From an uncultured Gemmiger sp. (GTDB taxonomy: Bacteria; Bacillota; Clostridia; Oscillospirales; Ruminococcaceae): a stretch of DNA of 41,010 nucleotides. The stretch is taken from contig CALWNP010000021.1 in assembly GCA_944382835.1 (NCBI GenBank), positions 1 through 41,010 on the forward strand, written 5' to 3'. Under the pieces are notes generated by a model. The model was not told the DNA's origin and ran no database searches. It saw only the letters and a program-made list of their open reading frames with translations. Below are positions 16,990 to 26,357 of this stretch, one piece after another; position 1 is the stretch's first letter, and each line of letters starts with the position of its first letter. The translations under genes and the position numbers were made by a program.

Positions 16990-17826
16990 TCACAGCCCGG
17001 CAAACACCCGCATGGCTTTTTCCGTATCCGCCTCCATGGCGTTCTGGGCCGCCAGGGCCAGATCGTGGAAGAAGGTCACATCCTGGGCTTCCAGCAGTGC
17101 CTTCACCGCCTGGGTGCCCGCCTTGGACATGTAGCTGTAATAGTTGATCTTGCGCAGGCCGTTGGTGATGCCGGTGCGGTAGTCCTCCGGCGACACCCCC
17201 GAACCGCCGTGCATGACCAGGGGCAGGCCGGTCTTTTCGGCAATGACCTTCACCCGGTCCAGGTCCAGCACCGGCTTTGATTTGTAGATGCCGTGGGCGG
17301 TGCCAAAGCTGGGGGCCAGGGCGTCGATGCCGGTCTCGGCACAGAAGGTCACCGCCTCATCCGGATCGGTGTAGACGGGGCCGCCGGCGTTGCCGGCGCC
17401 GCCCTCCCGGGAGGCCAGTGCTCCCAATTCAGCCTCCACGCCGCAGTTGTAGCTCTTGGCCATGGCCACCGCCTTTTTGGTGTTGGCCAGGTTTTCGGCG
17501 TAGGGCAGGGTGCTGCCGTCGTACATCACCCCGGTGAAGCCGATGTCCAGCGCCTGCTGCATATAGGCCAGCGTCTCGCAGTGGTCCAGATGAACGCAGA
17601 CCGGCACCTTGGCCTTCCGGGCCGCCAGCATCATCACCGGGCCGATCTCGGCCAGGGGGGCGACCTCCTCATGGAGTTCGGCATGGGAGAGAATCACCGG
17701 CACCTTCAGCCGTTCCGCCGCGTGGAGCACGGCCTGGATGCACTCCAGATTGGGGGTGTTGAAGGCTCCCACCGCGAACTTGCTCTCCTCGGCAAGCTGC
17801 AGAATTTCTTTCAGATTGACAAGCAT
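16990..17826 (-). CDS. Class II ketose-bisphosphate aldolase family protein
   Basis: 278-residue zinc-dependent aldolase of the FbaA/GatY/KbaY family, splitting a ketose 1-phosphate or bisphosphate to DHAP and an aldehyde. Visible are HLDHCE (79-84; D81 catalytic, H82 zinc ligand), EAELG, a zinc His near FGTAHG and the phosphate-binding MHGGSG. The start at 17826 has AAAGGAGG. It is the last gene of the operon after the FGGY kinase (13-base gap), so its substrate is probably the kinase product rather than glycolytic fructose 1,6-bisphosphate. Sequence alone does not separate fructose, tagatose or other ketose phosphates. Confidence 0.88.
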   Translation of the reverse strand: MLVNLKEILQLAEESKFAVGAFNTPNLECIQAVLHAAERLKVPVILSHAELHEEVAPLAEIGPVMMLAARKAKVPVCVHLDHCETLAYMQQALDIGFTGVMYDGSTLPYAENLANTKKAVAMAKSYNCGVEAELGALASREGGAGNAGGPVYTDPDEAVTFCAETGIDALAPSFGTAHGIYKSKPVLDLDRVKVIAEKTGLPLVMHGGSGVSPEDYRTGITNGLRKINYYSYMSKAGTQAVKALLEAQDVTFFHDLALAAQNAMEADTEKAMRVFAGL

Positions 17827-17839
17827 GGTTGTTCCTCCT

Positions 17840-19300
17840 TTACACCAGCGGGCGCACCGCATGGTAGACGCCCTTGTACCGCTGGTACACTGCATCGTAA
17901 CGCCGGGTCATCTCCGGCCTGGGCTGATAGGTCTCGGTTTTGTGCACCATCTGCGCCGCGGCCTGTTCCAGATTGTCAAACAGCCCCACGGCCAGCCCGG
18001 TGAGCATGGCACAGCCCACGGTGCCCGCGTCCACCGTTTCCAGCGCCGTGATGGGCAGGCCCAGCACGTCCGCCTTCATCTGCATCCAGAGCCGGCTGTG
18101 GGCTCCGCCGCCGGTGGCGTGCAGCCGGGTGAACCGGATGCCCGATCCCGCCAGCGCCTCATAGTTCAGCCGCATCTCATAGGCCACCCCTTCCATACAG
18201 GCCCGGTAGATCTCCCCCGCCGTGGTGGCGGCGGTCAGGCCGAGGATGGCCCCCTTGGAGCCGGTGTCCATGTAGGGGGTAGCCGCCCCGGCAAAGTGGG
18301 GCAGCACCAGCAGCCCGGTGGGGCCCGGCTGCTGGTAGGCAGCCTCCATGCTGGCGTTGGTCTCTCCCTTGCCGAAGACCTCCATGCACCATTGCAGCAG
18401 CGCTCCGCCGGTGTAGGAGAAGGCATAGGCCACATAGCTTCCGGGGGTCACATAGGGCACCACCGCAAAGTTGCCCTTGCGCATGATGTCGGGCTGGGGC
18501 ACACTGTCATAGATGGGGGTCAGGCATTCCACGGTGCCGGCCCCATCCACCGCCACGCTGCCGTCAAAGGCGCCGGCGCCGATGGCCGCGGCCACCTGGT
18601 CGTGGCTCACCGACACGATGAGGCAGCCCTCCCCCAGCCCGGTGCGCCGGGCCATCTGGGGGATCAGCGGGCCCGCCGGGGTACCGGTGGGCACCGGAGT
18701 GCTCATCAGCGCCGGGTCCAGCCCCGCCGCGCCGAACATTTCCTCGCTCCAGACCAGGTTGCGGATGTCAAACCCCATGGTGCGGGAGGCCAGGGAGTTG
18801 TCAATCTGGGCCACCCCGGTGAGGTGCCACACCACAAAGTCCTCCATCAGCATCACCCGGCTGGCCCGGGCAAACAGGGCCGGCTCGTGGTTTTTCAGCC
18901 AGAGGATCTTGGGCAGCGAGTACATCTCGTGGGGGGCCAGGCCGGTGATCTGGGCGATCCGCTCCGCCCCCAGCTGCCGGACCAGACCGGCGCACTCCTC
19001 GGTGCCCCGGGGATCGGTGTAGAGCATGGCCGGGGCCAGCGGGTTGCCCTGGTCATCGGTGAGCACAAAGGTTTCCCCAAAGCTGGTGACGCCGATGCCC
19101 GCAATGTCGGGGTGTTTGGCCCCCATCTCGGTCAGCACCGCCAGAACCCCTTCCAGCAGTGCCGCGGCGTCCACCTCCTGGGCGCCGGCGGTGCGGCTGA
19201 CCGGATAGTCCCGGTAGGCCTTGTCCAGCTGGCGGCCCTGCCCGTCAAACACCGTCAGCTTGCAGCCGGTGGTGCCGATGTCCAAACCTGCAATCTTCAT
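17840..19300 (-). CDS. FGGY-family carbohydrate kinase
   Basis: 486-residue ATP-dependent sugar kinase of the actin-like fold, xylulokinase/gluconokinase-like. It begins with the phosphate-1 motif GLDIGTTGCKLTVFD; substrate-side motifs include IGVTSFGETFVL and a catalytic Asp region in SVSHDQVAAAIG; ATP-binding elements include GAGTVE and LHATGGGAHSRLWMQMKADVLG, the typical FGGY C-terminal signature. The start at 19300 matches where the family begins; in-frame ATGs at 19318 and 19315 overlap the isomerase gene and are possible. It is translationally close to the isomerase (stop at 19305). It probably phosphorylates the ketose made by that isomerase; the actual sugar is unknown. Confidence 0.88.
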   Translation of the reverse strand: MKIAGLDIGTTGCKLTVFDGQGRQLDKAYRDYPVSRTAGAQEVDAAALLEGVLAVLTEMGAKHPDIAGIGVTSFGETFVLTDDQGNPLAPAMLYTDPRGTEECAGLVRQLGAERIAQITGLAPHEMYSLPKILWLKNHEPALFARASRVMLMEDFVVWHLTGVAQIDNSLASRTMGFDIRNLVWSEEMFGAAGLDPALMSTPVPTGTPAGPLIPQMARRTGLGEGCLIVSVSHDQVAAAIGAGAFDGSVAVDGAGTVECLTPIYDSVPQPDIMRKGNFAVVPYVTPGSYVAYAFSYTGGALLQWCMEVFGKGETNASMEAAYQQPGPTGLLVLPHFAGAATPYMDTGSKGAILGLTAATTAGEIYRACMEGVAYEMRLNYEALAGSGIRFTRLHATGGGAHSRLWMQMKADVLGLPITALETVDAGTVGCAMLTGLAVGLFDNLEQAAAQMVHKTETYQPRPEMTRRYDAVYQRYKGVYHAVRPLV

Positions 19301-19304
19301 CCTC

Positions 19305-20714
19305 TCATTCTCCATCAATGTCCACCCAGTCGTAGTGCAGGTAGGTGGTGAAGGCTTCCTTCAGGATGGACTTCATGTGGCCCACACCCACGCTGGTGTG
19401 GTGCTTGAAGCCGCCCCGGGCCAGCCGGATCAGCTTGTCCTCCATCTGGGGGATGTGGCAGACCCCGGCGCAGCCGAAGTACTCCTGCTCGATGGGATCG
19501 TCGGTGAACTCCGCCTCGGAGGCATAGACCACAATCTTGCCGTCCTTGGTCTGGCAGTTGGAGAGGGTGGTGGGGAAGGCGCGGATCCGGCCCTCGTTGC
19601 TGCCCCAGCCCGAACCGGGGTCGGTCTTGTCGAACATCTTGTGGTTGGTCACGGTGCCCTTGCCGGTCATCAGGCTCTGGGCCACCGGGCCGCAGTGGAA
19701 GAGGATCACCTTGTCCTCCTCCTCGCCGTAGTTGTTGTTCCAGTCCAGCACGGCGGTGGGCTGTTCGCTGGCCAGGCTCATGGCCCGCATGGTGATGGCG
19801 GAGCAGATGTCAATTTCGCAGGAGGCCACAATTCCCCGGTCGTTCAGCTCGCTGAGCAGCACGCAGGGGCAGATGCGCAGCACCTGTTCCATCTCGTTCC
19901 AGCAGCGCAGAGCCAGGGCGTCCAGATGGTATTCCTCGATGTAGCCGTCGATGGCCACCGATACCTTGGCCAGGGTGTTCTTGTTGGGTTCCGGCACCAG
20001 GGAGAAGTCGGTATACGCCTCCAGATGGGCCTTCTTGGCCACCACCTTGGGGTCGTTGTCCTCCATCTGCTGCACCTTGTAGAAGAGTTCGGAGAGGTCA
20101 AAGCTCTCCACATTGATGCCGTACTTCTGCAGGGCGATCTCGTCAAAGCGGGTGGTCTTGAAGGCGGTGGTGCGGGCGCCGATGCAGCCCAGGTTGAACC
20201 GCTTCATGCCGTTGACCACCCGGCAGATGGCGGCGAAGTCCCGCAGGTTCTCCGCGAACTTTTTGCTCAGGGGATGCACCACATGGGGTTTGAGCACCGT
20301 GAAGGGCACCTGGTACTGGGTGAAAACATCGGTGACCGAGAACTTGCCGCAGAAGGCGTCCCGCCGGTGGGCGAAGTCCATCTTGCCGATCTCGTCGGGG
20401 TAAGCCTGCATGAGGATGGGCACCCCGGCGTCCTGCAACGCGGTGATGGCGCCGTTCTCGTCGGCAAAGATGGGCATGGAGAAGATCACGCCGTCATATT
20501 CGCCGTCGTGTTCCTTCAGCCATTTGGCGTACAGCAGGCCCTCGTCCCGGGTCTCGATGCCGCCGTACCGGGTCAGCTCGGGGTCCATGGCGATGTAGTC
20601 ATAGCCCGCACCGGTGACCGCCTTGATCATGTCCTCCCGGGCCCCGTAGATCAGTTCGCCGGGCATAAAGCCCCGGTTGCAGAATGCCAGCGCAAAGGTC
20701 ATTTTCTTTGCCAT
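19305..20714 (-). CDS. L-fucose/L-arabinose isomerase-like sugar isomerase
   Basis: 469-residue protein of the FucI/AraA-like isomerase superfamily, about 100 residues shorter than classical L-fucose isomerase. Mn2+-dependent aldose-ketose isomerisation is expected. Candidate metal ligands are acidic residues in CWNEME and CEIDICSA, the Asp in VLDWNNNYGEEED, and a C-terminal His in HHTSVGVGH. The N-terminal half is Rossmann-like. It starts 3 bases after the stop of the DUF4432 gene and is followed by the FGGY kinase, fitting an isomerase-kinase-aldolase pathway. Substrate is not identifiable; L-fucose, D-arabinose or another deoxy- or pentose sugar are candidates. Confidence 0.8.
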   Translation of the reverse strand: MAKKMTFALAFCNRGFMPGELIYGAREDMIKAVTGAGYDYIAMDPELTRYGGIETRDEGLLYAKWLKEHDGEYDGVIFSMPIFADENGAITALQDAGVPILMQAYPDEIGKMDFAHRRDAFCGKFSVTDVFTQYQVPFTVLKPHVVHPLSKKFAENLRDFAAICRVVNGMKRFNLGCIGARTTAFKTTRFDEIALQKYGINVESFDLSELFYKVQQMEDNDPKVVAKKAHLEAYTDFSLVPEPNKNTLAKVSVAIDGYIEEYHLDALALRCWNEMEQVLRICPCVLLSELNDRGIVASCEIDICSAITMRAMSLASEQPTAVLDWNNNYGEEEDKVILFHCGPVAQSLMTGKGTVTNHKMFDKTDPGSGWGSNEGRIRAFPTTLSNCQTKDGKIVVYASEAEFTDDPIEQEYFGCAGVCHIPQMEDKLIRLARGGFKHHTSVGVGHMKSILKEAFTTYLHYDWVDIDGE

Positions 20715-20717
20715 TGT

Positions 20718-21701
20718 TCAAACCTCCTCAAATGTGATGGTGACGGTGTTGGTAACAGATTGGAAGGGCTCCAGCACCGGCAGGGTGCCGTTGGCCCGCT
20801 CGGCGCTGCGGCCCATGATGTAGCAGTTGGTGGGTTCCAGCCCCAGCACATAATCGCCGCTGGCCATGCTGCGCCACTGGGAAAGAATGGGAAGGGTATC
20901 GCCGCTCCAGCTCATCTTCATGGCGATGTCCAGGGTGGGGTTTTCCAGCCGGGCCCAGTATTCCCGCTCCATCTTCTGGAAAAAGACCCGCTCCTCCTCG
21001 CCGGGGATGGGCTTGTCAAAGCTGCACGCCCGGTCCAGGCCGGTCCTGGCAAAATCGGTGCGGGGGATGGTCTGCCGCTGCGGGGGCAGCACCAGCCGGG
21101 CCTCCTCGCTGAGCAGCGGATAACCGAAGTTGCAGTGGTAGATCTGCATGTATTCCTCCGGCCGGGGGGTCAGGTTGGTGACGGTGTCCTGCACCGTCAC
21201 CGACGCTCTCCACATCGGGATGCGGATGCTGCGCTTCAGTTCCAGCAGGTGGCCGAAGAGGGCGGTTTCCCGCACCACACCCTGGACCAGGATCTCCTCC
21301 CCTTCCACCCGGGCGCACACCTGCTCGGCCTGCAGACCGTGATACCGCCCGTGCAGGGGATGCCATTCCTCGCCGTCCCGGTTGGCGGGTCCCGCCGACC
21401 GCAGCCCGCAGGTGTACAGCAGCCCGCCGGGGAAGGTGTGGGAGAACTCGTCGCCCTGGGTGCTGAAGGCGGCGGGGCTGTCATAGCCGTTTTTGCTCAT
21501 CCAGCTCATGTTGATTCCCCGGTACCGGCACTGGCCCAGGTCCAGCCCGGCATCGGGCAGGATGTCCAGCGCCAGGCCGCCCGCCGTGCACACCTGGATG
21601 AGCTGGGTCCCGCGGGCCCGTCCCTCCTCCACCGTAACCCGGCGCAGGGTGACCAGCTGGGCCGGGTTGCCGATGTAGCCTTCTTTGATTTTTGTGTACA
21701 T
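20718..21701 (-). CDS. DUF4432 family protein (aldose 1-epimerase-like)
   Basis: 327-residue beta-sandwich protein of the galactose mutarotase superfamily, DUF4432 branch. Family features visible are LDILPDAGLDLGQCRYRG near residue 45-62, HPLHGRYHG with the candidate catalytic His residues, IYHCNFGYPLL, and GLEPTNCYIMGR near the C-terminus. It probably interconverts anomers of the sugar used by the downstream isomerase, so it acts first in the pathway. It is the first gene of the operon, with GAGGTGAG before the ATG. Its position favours a role dedicated to this sugar. Confidence 0.8.
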   Translation of the reverse strand: MYTKIKEGYIGNPAQLVTLRRVTVEEGRARGTQLIQVCTAGGLALDILPDAGLDLGQCRYRGINMSWMSKNGYDSPAAFSTQGDEFSHTFPGGLLYTCGLRSAGPANRDGEEWHPLHGRYHGLQAEQVCARVEGEEILVQGVVRETALFGHLLELKRSIRIPMWRASVTVQDTVTNLTPRPEEYMQIYHCNFGYPLLSEEARLVLPPQRQTIPRTDFARTGLDRACSFDKPIPGEEERVFFQKMEREYWARLENPTLDIAMKMSWSGDTLPILSQWRSMASGDYVLGLEPTNCYIMGRSAERANGTLPVLEPFQSVTNTVTITFEEV

Positions 21702-21733
21702 CCACTCACCTCCATGGATCTGCTTTTGTACTG

Positions 21734-21739
21734 ATTGTA
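21734..21739 (-). promoter_or_regulatory. -10 box of the isomerase/kinase/aldolase operon
   Basis: Minus strand TACAAT, 33 bases upstream of the DUF4432 start. No acceptable -35 is found at 16 to 18 bases, consistent with activator dependence, possibly on the PocR-type regulator. The region 21740-21870 is AT-rich and holds no gene. Confidence 0.4.
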
Positions 21740-21870
21740 GCCCCAGGACGGGGAGATCTCATAGAGGCAGCTGTTCGTTTTTCTTTGAAATTATTCGCAA
21801 TCCAAGTACAATATTCCTGTATTCTTTTGTGCAAATTGAACGGGCACATAGCCCCCAGATCGCCCGACAC

Positions 21871-21923
21871 CGCAAAACGCCCCCGGAGAAATGGCCGGCT
21901 GCAGCAATTTCTCCGGGGGCGTT
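21871..21923 (-). terminator. Terminator of the trp operon
   Basis: 17-base perfect inverted repeat: 21876-21892 pairs with 21907-21923. On the minus strand it is followed by TTTTGCGG. It lies about 47 bases past the trpA stop. Confidence 0.85.
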
Positions 21924-21970
21924 GGGATGGGGCGATGGTTTCTTTGACAGGCAAGGCGTTGGGGGACGGT

Positions 21971-22729
21971 TCACAGCGCCGCCTTCACCTGTCTGACATA
22001 GGCGCCGATGTGTTCGGGGGCGTCGGTTCCGTACTGTTCCAGCAGCTTGATGATGGCCGAGCCCACGATGGCGCCGTCTGACAGCCCCGCCATCCTATTG
22101 GCCTGTTCCGGGGTGGAGATGCCGAACCCAATGGCGCAGGGAATTGCGGTATTCTGCCGGACCACCCGGACAATGGAGGCCAGATCGGTGGTGATTTCGC
22201 TGCGCATGCCGGTGACCCCCAGGCTGGAGACGATGTAGAGAAAGCCCTCGGCTTCCGAGGCGATCCGGGCGATGCGGTTCTCCGAGGTGGGGGCAATCAG
22301 CGAGATCAGGTCCACCCCGTACTCCCGGCAGAAGGGCAGAAACTCCTCCTTCTCCTCATAGGGCACATCGGGCAGGATTAGCCCGTCGATGCCCACCTCC
22401 CGGCAGTTGGCCAGGAATCGCCGGGAACCGTAGGAAAAGACCACATTGGCGTAGGTCATAAAGACCAGCGGGATGGTCACGTCCCGGCGCAGTTCCCGCA
22501 CCAGGTCGAAAATCCGGTCGGTGGTTACGCCCCCCTTCATGGCGCGGACGTTGGCCGCCTGGATGACCGGGCCCTCGGCGGTGGGGTCGGAGAAAGGGAT
22601 GCCCAGCTCGATCAGGTCGGCGCCGTTCTGGGCGGCGGCGCGGACGGCGGCCGCGGTGGTGGCCAGGTCGGGGTCCCCGCAGGTGATGAAGGCCTTTCCC
22701 TTTTCAAATGCAGTGCTGATCTTACTCAT
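21971..22729 (-). CDS. trpA: Tryptophan synthase alpha subunit
   Basis: 252-residue TIM-barrel enzyme that cleaves indole-3-glycerol phosphate to indole and glyceraldehyde 3-phosphate; indole passes through a tunnel to TrpB. Catalytic E41 in [11 protein letters not shown] and D48 are present, as are ILPDVPYEE and the phosphate-binding [10 protein letters not shown] near the C-terminus. It is somewhat shorter than E. coli TrpA (268). The ATG at 22729 overlaps the trpB stop by 8 bases, so translation is probably coupled. It is intact, unlike trpD and trpF upstream in the same operon. Confidence 0.97.
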   Translation of the reverse strand: MSKISTAFEKGKAFITCGDPDLATTAAAVRAAAQNGADLIELGIPFSDPTAEGPVIQAANVRAMKGGVTTDRIFDLVRELRRDVTIPLVFMTYANVVFSYGSRRFLANCREVGIDGLILPDVPYEEKEEFLPFCREYGVDLISLIAPTSENRIARIASEAEGFLYIVSSLGVTGMRSEITTDLASIVRVVRQNTAIPCAIGFGISTPEQANRMAGLSDGAIVGSAIIKLLEQYGTDAPEHIGAYVRQVKAAL

Positions 22730-23912
22730 GGAGATCCTCCCCTCTGTAACGGGCGATGGCGGCACAGTCCTTGTCGCCGCGGCCGGAAATGGTGATCACC
22801 AGAATCTGGTCCTTGGTCATGGTGGGAGCCAACTTCATGGCGTAGGCCACCGCATGGGCCGATTCGATGGCCGGGATGATCCCCTCGGTCCGGGCCAGAT
22901 ACTCAAAGGCATTGACCGCCTCGTCGTCGGTGACCGGCACATACTCTGCCCGGCCGATGTCGTGCAGATAGGCATGTTCGGGGCCCACACCGGGGTAGTC
23001 CAGGCCGGCGGAGATGGAGTAGACCGGGGCAATCTGGCCGTCCCGGTCCTGGCAGAAATAGGATTTCATGCCGTGGAAAATGCCCAGCCGGCCGGTGGCG
23101 ATGGGGGCCGCCGTCTCGGCGGTGTCCACCCCGCGGCCCGCCGCCTCGCAGCCGATCAGCCGCACCCCTTTGTCCGGGATGAAGTGGTAGAAGCTGCCGA
23201 TGGCGTTGGAGCCGCCTCCCACACAGGCCAGGACCGCATCGGGCAGCCGGCCCTCCTTTTCCAGGATCTGGGCCTTGATCTCCTTGGAGATCACCGCCTG
23301 GAAATCCCGGACGATGGTGGGAAAGGGATGGGGTCCCATCACCGAGCCCAGGCAGTAGTGGGTGTCGTCGATGCGGGAGGTCCATTCCCGCATGGCTTCG
23401 GATACGGCGTCCTTCAGGGTGCCGGTACCGGTGGTCACCGGGACGACGGTGGCTCCCAGCAGCCGCATCCGGTAGACGTTGAGGGCCTGGCGGATGGTGT
23501 CCTCCTTGCCCATGAACACCACACATTCCATCCCCATCAGGGCGGCCGCCGTGGCGGTGGCCACGCCGTGCTGCCCGGCTCCGGTCTCGGCAATCAGCCG
23601 GGTCTTGCCCATCTTTTTGGCCAGCAGGGCCTGGCCCAGCACATTGTTGATCTTGTGGGCACCGGTGTGGTTCAGATCCTCCCGCTTGAGGTAGATTTTG
23701 GCACCGCCCAGGTCCTTGGACATCTTTTCGGCGTAGTACAGCCGGGAGGGCCGGCCCGCGTATTCGTTGAAGAGGGTGGTCAGTTCCCGGTTGAATTCCG
23801 GGTCCTCCTTATAGTATTGGTAGGCCTTTTCCAGTTCGATGACGGCATTCATCAGCGTTTCGGGGATATACTGTCCCCCGTGAATGCCAAAGCGTCCCTT
23901 GGGGTTGGTCAT
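22722..23912 (-). CDS. trpB: Tryptophan synthase beta subunit
   Basis: 396-residue PLP enzyme that condenses indole with L-serine to give L-tryptophan. Full-length. The PLP lysine is K87 in [10 protein letters not shown], the same position as in E. coli. E in [11 protein letters not shown] and the phosphate-binding [10 protein letters not shown] loop are present. It starts with the usual [13 protein letters not shown] of TrpB1-type enzymes. The start codon overlaps the trpF stop as ATGA. With trpA intact, the cell could still make tryptophan from indole and serine even if the earlier pathway is lost. Confidence 0.97.
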   Translation of the reverse strand: MTNPKGRFGIHGGQYIPETLMNAVIELEKAYQYYKEDPEFNRELTTLFNEYAGRPSRLYYAEKMSKDLGGAKIYLKREDLNHTGAHKINNVLGQALLAKKMGKTRLIAETGAGQHGVATATAAALMGMECVVFMGKEDTIRQALNVYRMRLLGATVVPVTTGTGTLKDAVSEAMREWTSRIDDTHYCLGSVMGPHPFPTIVRDFQAVISKEIKAQILEKEGRLPDAVLACVGGGSNAIGSFYHFIPDKGVRLIGCEAAGRGVDTAETAAPIATGRLGIFHGMKSYFCQDRDGQIAPVYSISAGLDYPGVGPEHAYLHDIGRAEYVPVTDDEAVNAFEYLARTEGIIPAIESAHAVAYAMKLAPTMTKDQILVITISGRGDKDCAAIARYRGEDLHE

Positions 23913-24516
23913 AGCGGTTCTTCCTTTCTGACAGCGGCGACAAACGCCGCCATTTTTGCCTTGTCTTTTGCGCCGTCGGTTTCGATGCCCGAGCTGACAT
24001 CCACGGCAAAGGGGTGCAGCAGGGCGATGGCCTCGGCCACGTTGCAGGGGGAAAGCCCGCCCGCCAGAAAATACGGCCGGGTCACGCCGTTCAGCAGCTT
24101 CCAGTCCAGCACTTTGCCGGTGCCGGCGCCGGAATCCAGCAGGATGCCATCCGCTGTGCTGCGGTTGGCGGCCGCCACATCCGCCTGGGACCTGACCCGG
24201 AAAGCCTGGAGGATGGGGCGGCGGGTTTGCTGCCGCAGACGGCGGAGGTAGTCCTCATCCTCGCTGCCGTGGAGCTGGGCCAGGTCCAGGATGCCTTGGT
24301 TCAGCAGTTTCTCCACCCGCCGGGGATCCTCGTCCACAAACACCCCCACCGCCCGGATCCGGGGGTCCAGCAGCGCCCTGAGTGCCGCCGCCCGCTGGGG
24401 GGTGAGATACCGCCGGCTTTTGGGGCAAAGACAAAGCCCACATACTCCGGCAGCAGAGCGTTGGCGGCCAGAACGTCCTCGGGGCGGACCAGGCCGCAGA
24501 GTTTGATTCTGGTCAT
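23909..24516 (-). pseudogene. trpF: Phosphoribosylanthranilate isomerase, frameshifted
   Basis: Amadori isomerisation of phosphoribosylanthranilate to CdRP, the third step to tryptophan. Two frames together give one full TrpF: the first begins [15 protein letters not shown] (catalytic Cys7) at 24516 and reads to GFVFAPK; the second continues SRRYLTPQRAAALRALLDP and onward to the catalytic Asp in [10 protein letters not shown]. The switch needs a -1 shift at 24418-24425 (TTTTGGGG on the plus strand, CCCCAAAA on the coding strand). The coding strand reads C-CCA-AAA in the upstream frame, a heptamer that could support -1 slippage. A lost base in a homopolymer or a sequencing error is the simpler explanation. 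Both ends overlap neighbours as ATGA. Confidence 0.85.
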
Positions 24517-25295
24517 TCTTTCCCTCGCAGTTCTGCCAGCCTGGCCTTTTTGTCGGCGGCCCGCATCAGGGTTTCCCCGACCAATACCCCGTCGGCCCCC
24601 ATCTGCCGGAGTCTTTCCACATCCCGGGGGCCGGCTACACCGCTCTCCGAGACAAAGAGCACCCCGGAGGGGATCATGGCCCGGAGGCGGCGGCTGTTCT
24701 CGGGGTCCACCGAGAAATCCTTGAGGTTGCGGTTGTTGACCCCGATGATCCGGGTCCCCGCATCCAGCGCCATCCGGACCTCCCCCTCGTCGTGAGCCTC
24801 TACGAGGGCGGAGAGCCCCAGCTCCCGGCAGAGCGCCAGGGATTCCTCCAGCTGCCGGGGCCCCATGATGGAGCAGATCAGCAGCACCGCCGAGGCCCCC
24901 AGCACCTTGGCCTGGTAGATCATATAGTCATCCACCGTGAAGTCCTTGCGCAGGCAGGGGATGGACACCGCCCGGGCAAGCTCCTCCAGGTAGCGGTCGC
25001 TGCCCAGAAACCATTTCGGCTCGGTCAGTACCGAGATGCCGTCAGCCCCGGCGGCCTCGTACTCCTTGGCAATCTGCAGATAGGGGAAGTCGGGGGCGAT
25101 GAGTCCCTTGGAGGGAGAGGCCCTTTTGCACTCACAGAGGAAGGAGAGCCCCGGGCGCGACAGGGCGCGTTCCAGGGGGAAGTCCCCCTTAGGAAGGGCG
25201 AAGGCCCGGCGGCGGAGTTCCCCGGTGGGGAGTTCCCGTTTGGCCTGCTCGGTGCGCTGCCGGGCGTAGTCGGCCAGCTGATCCAGAATGGTCAT
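24513..25295 (-). CDS. trpC: Indole-3-glycerol phosphate synthase
   Basis: 260-residue TIM-barrel enzyme converting CdRP to indole-3-glycerol phosphate. Intact: [15 protein letters not shown] with the catalytic Lys, [28 protein letters not shown] with the second Lys, [10 protein letters not shown], and the phosphate loop ESGV...GADGVLVGE. The start at 25295 overlaps the trpD stop as ATGA and its stop overlaps the trpF start as ATGA. It lies between two damaged genes, which makes recent decay or sequence error more likely than long-standing loss. Confidence 0.96.
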   Translation of the reverse strand: MTILDQLADYARQRTEQAKRELPTGELRRRAFALPKGDFPLERALSRPGLSFLCECKRASPSKGLIAPDFPYLQIAKEYEAAGADGISVLTEPKWFLGSDRYLEELARAVSIPCLRKDFTVDDYMIYQAKVLGASAVLLICSIMGPRQLEESLALCRELGLSALVEAHDEGEVRMALDAGTRIIGVNNRNLKDFSVDPENSRRLRAMIPSGVLFVSESGVAGPRDVERLRQMGADGVLVGETLMRAADKKARLAELRGKE

Positions 25296-26323
25296 TGTTC
25301 CACCTCCGGACGGTTGCTCTCCCGGATGAAGCGCTGCAGGGTGTCCAGCGCCTTGCCGGAATCCAGCAGCGCTGCGGCCAGGGTGATGCCCTCCTTCATG
25401 CTGTCGGCCTTGCCTCCCAGATACAGCGAGGCACCGGCGTTCATCAGAACGGCGTCCCGCTTGGGGCCCTGCTCCCCCTTCAGGATGTCCAGGGTGATCC
25501 GGGCGTTTTGCTCCGGGGTGCCGCCCCGCAGATCCTCCCTGGTGCACCGCGCCAGCCCGAACTCCTCGGGGGTCAGGGTGTAGGATTTGAACCAACCGTC
25601 CCGGATTTCGCAGACGGTGGTGGGAGCGCTCAGGGAGATCTCGTCCAGCTTGTCCTGGCCGTAGACCACCATCCCCCGCCGGACCCCCAGGTTGATCAGC
25701 ACCTGGGCCAGGGGCTGGACCAGGTAATCGTCATAGACCCCCAGCAGCTGGATTGAAGGGGTGCCGGGGTTGGTGAGGGGGCCCAGGATGTTGAAGACGG
25801 TGCGGAAGCCCAGTTCCTTGCGGATGGCCCCCACATACTTCATCGAGGTGTGGTATTTCTGGGCGAAGAAGAAGCAGATGCCCACCTCGTTGAGCAGCCG
25901 GACACACTGGGCAGCGCTTTGTTGGATGTTGACCCCCAGCGCTTCCAGGCAATCCGCCGTGCCGCACTAGGAGGAGGCGGCCCGGTTGCCGTGCTTGGCC
26001 ACCTTCATGCCCCCGGCTGCCGCCACCAGGGCGGAGGTGGTGGAGATGTTGAAGCTGTGGGCATTGTCTCCGCCGGTGCCCACGATTTCAAAGAGCTCCA
26101 TCCCGGTTTCCACCTTGGTGGCGTGGGCCCGCATGGCCGCGGCGCAGCCGGCGATCTCGTCGGTGGTCTCGGCCCGGGCGCTCTTGGTGGAGAGGGAGGC
26201 CAGGAAGGCGGCGTTCTGGGTGGGGGTGGTCTGGCCGCTCATGATTTCATTCATCACGGTATAGGCCTCGTCATAGCTCAGGTCCTCTTTGTTGACAATC
26301 TTCACAATGGCTTCTTTGATCAT
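25292..26323 (-). pseudogene. trpD: Anthranilate phosphoribosyltransferase with in-frame amber codon
   Basis: Transfers phosphoribosyl from PRPP to anthranilate. The reading frame from 26323 to 25292 would give 343 residues, the normal TrpD length, but a TAG stands at 25967-25969. It falls in the PRPP-binding segment KHGNRAASS-(stop)[11 protein letters not shown], exactly where the family has a conserved Lys (HGNR..SSK), so a single AAG to TAG change explains it. Upstream the glycine-rich [14 protein letters not shown] is present; downstream [11 protein letters not shown] is intact. AGGAGG precedes the ATG. It is the first gene of the operon; trpE and trpG are not present upstream, where a divergent permease gene begins 34 bases away. 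Confidence 0.85.
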
Positions 26324-26357
26324 GGTTCAAACCTCCTGGAGAAAGTTCTGGAGCATC

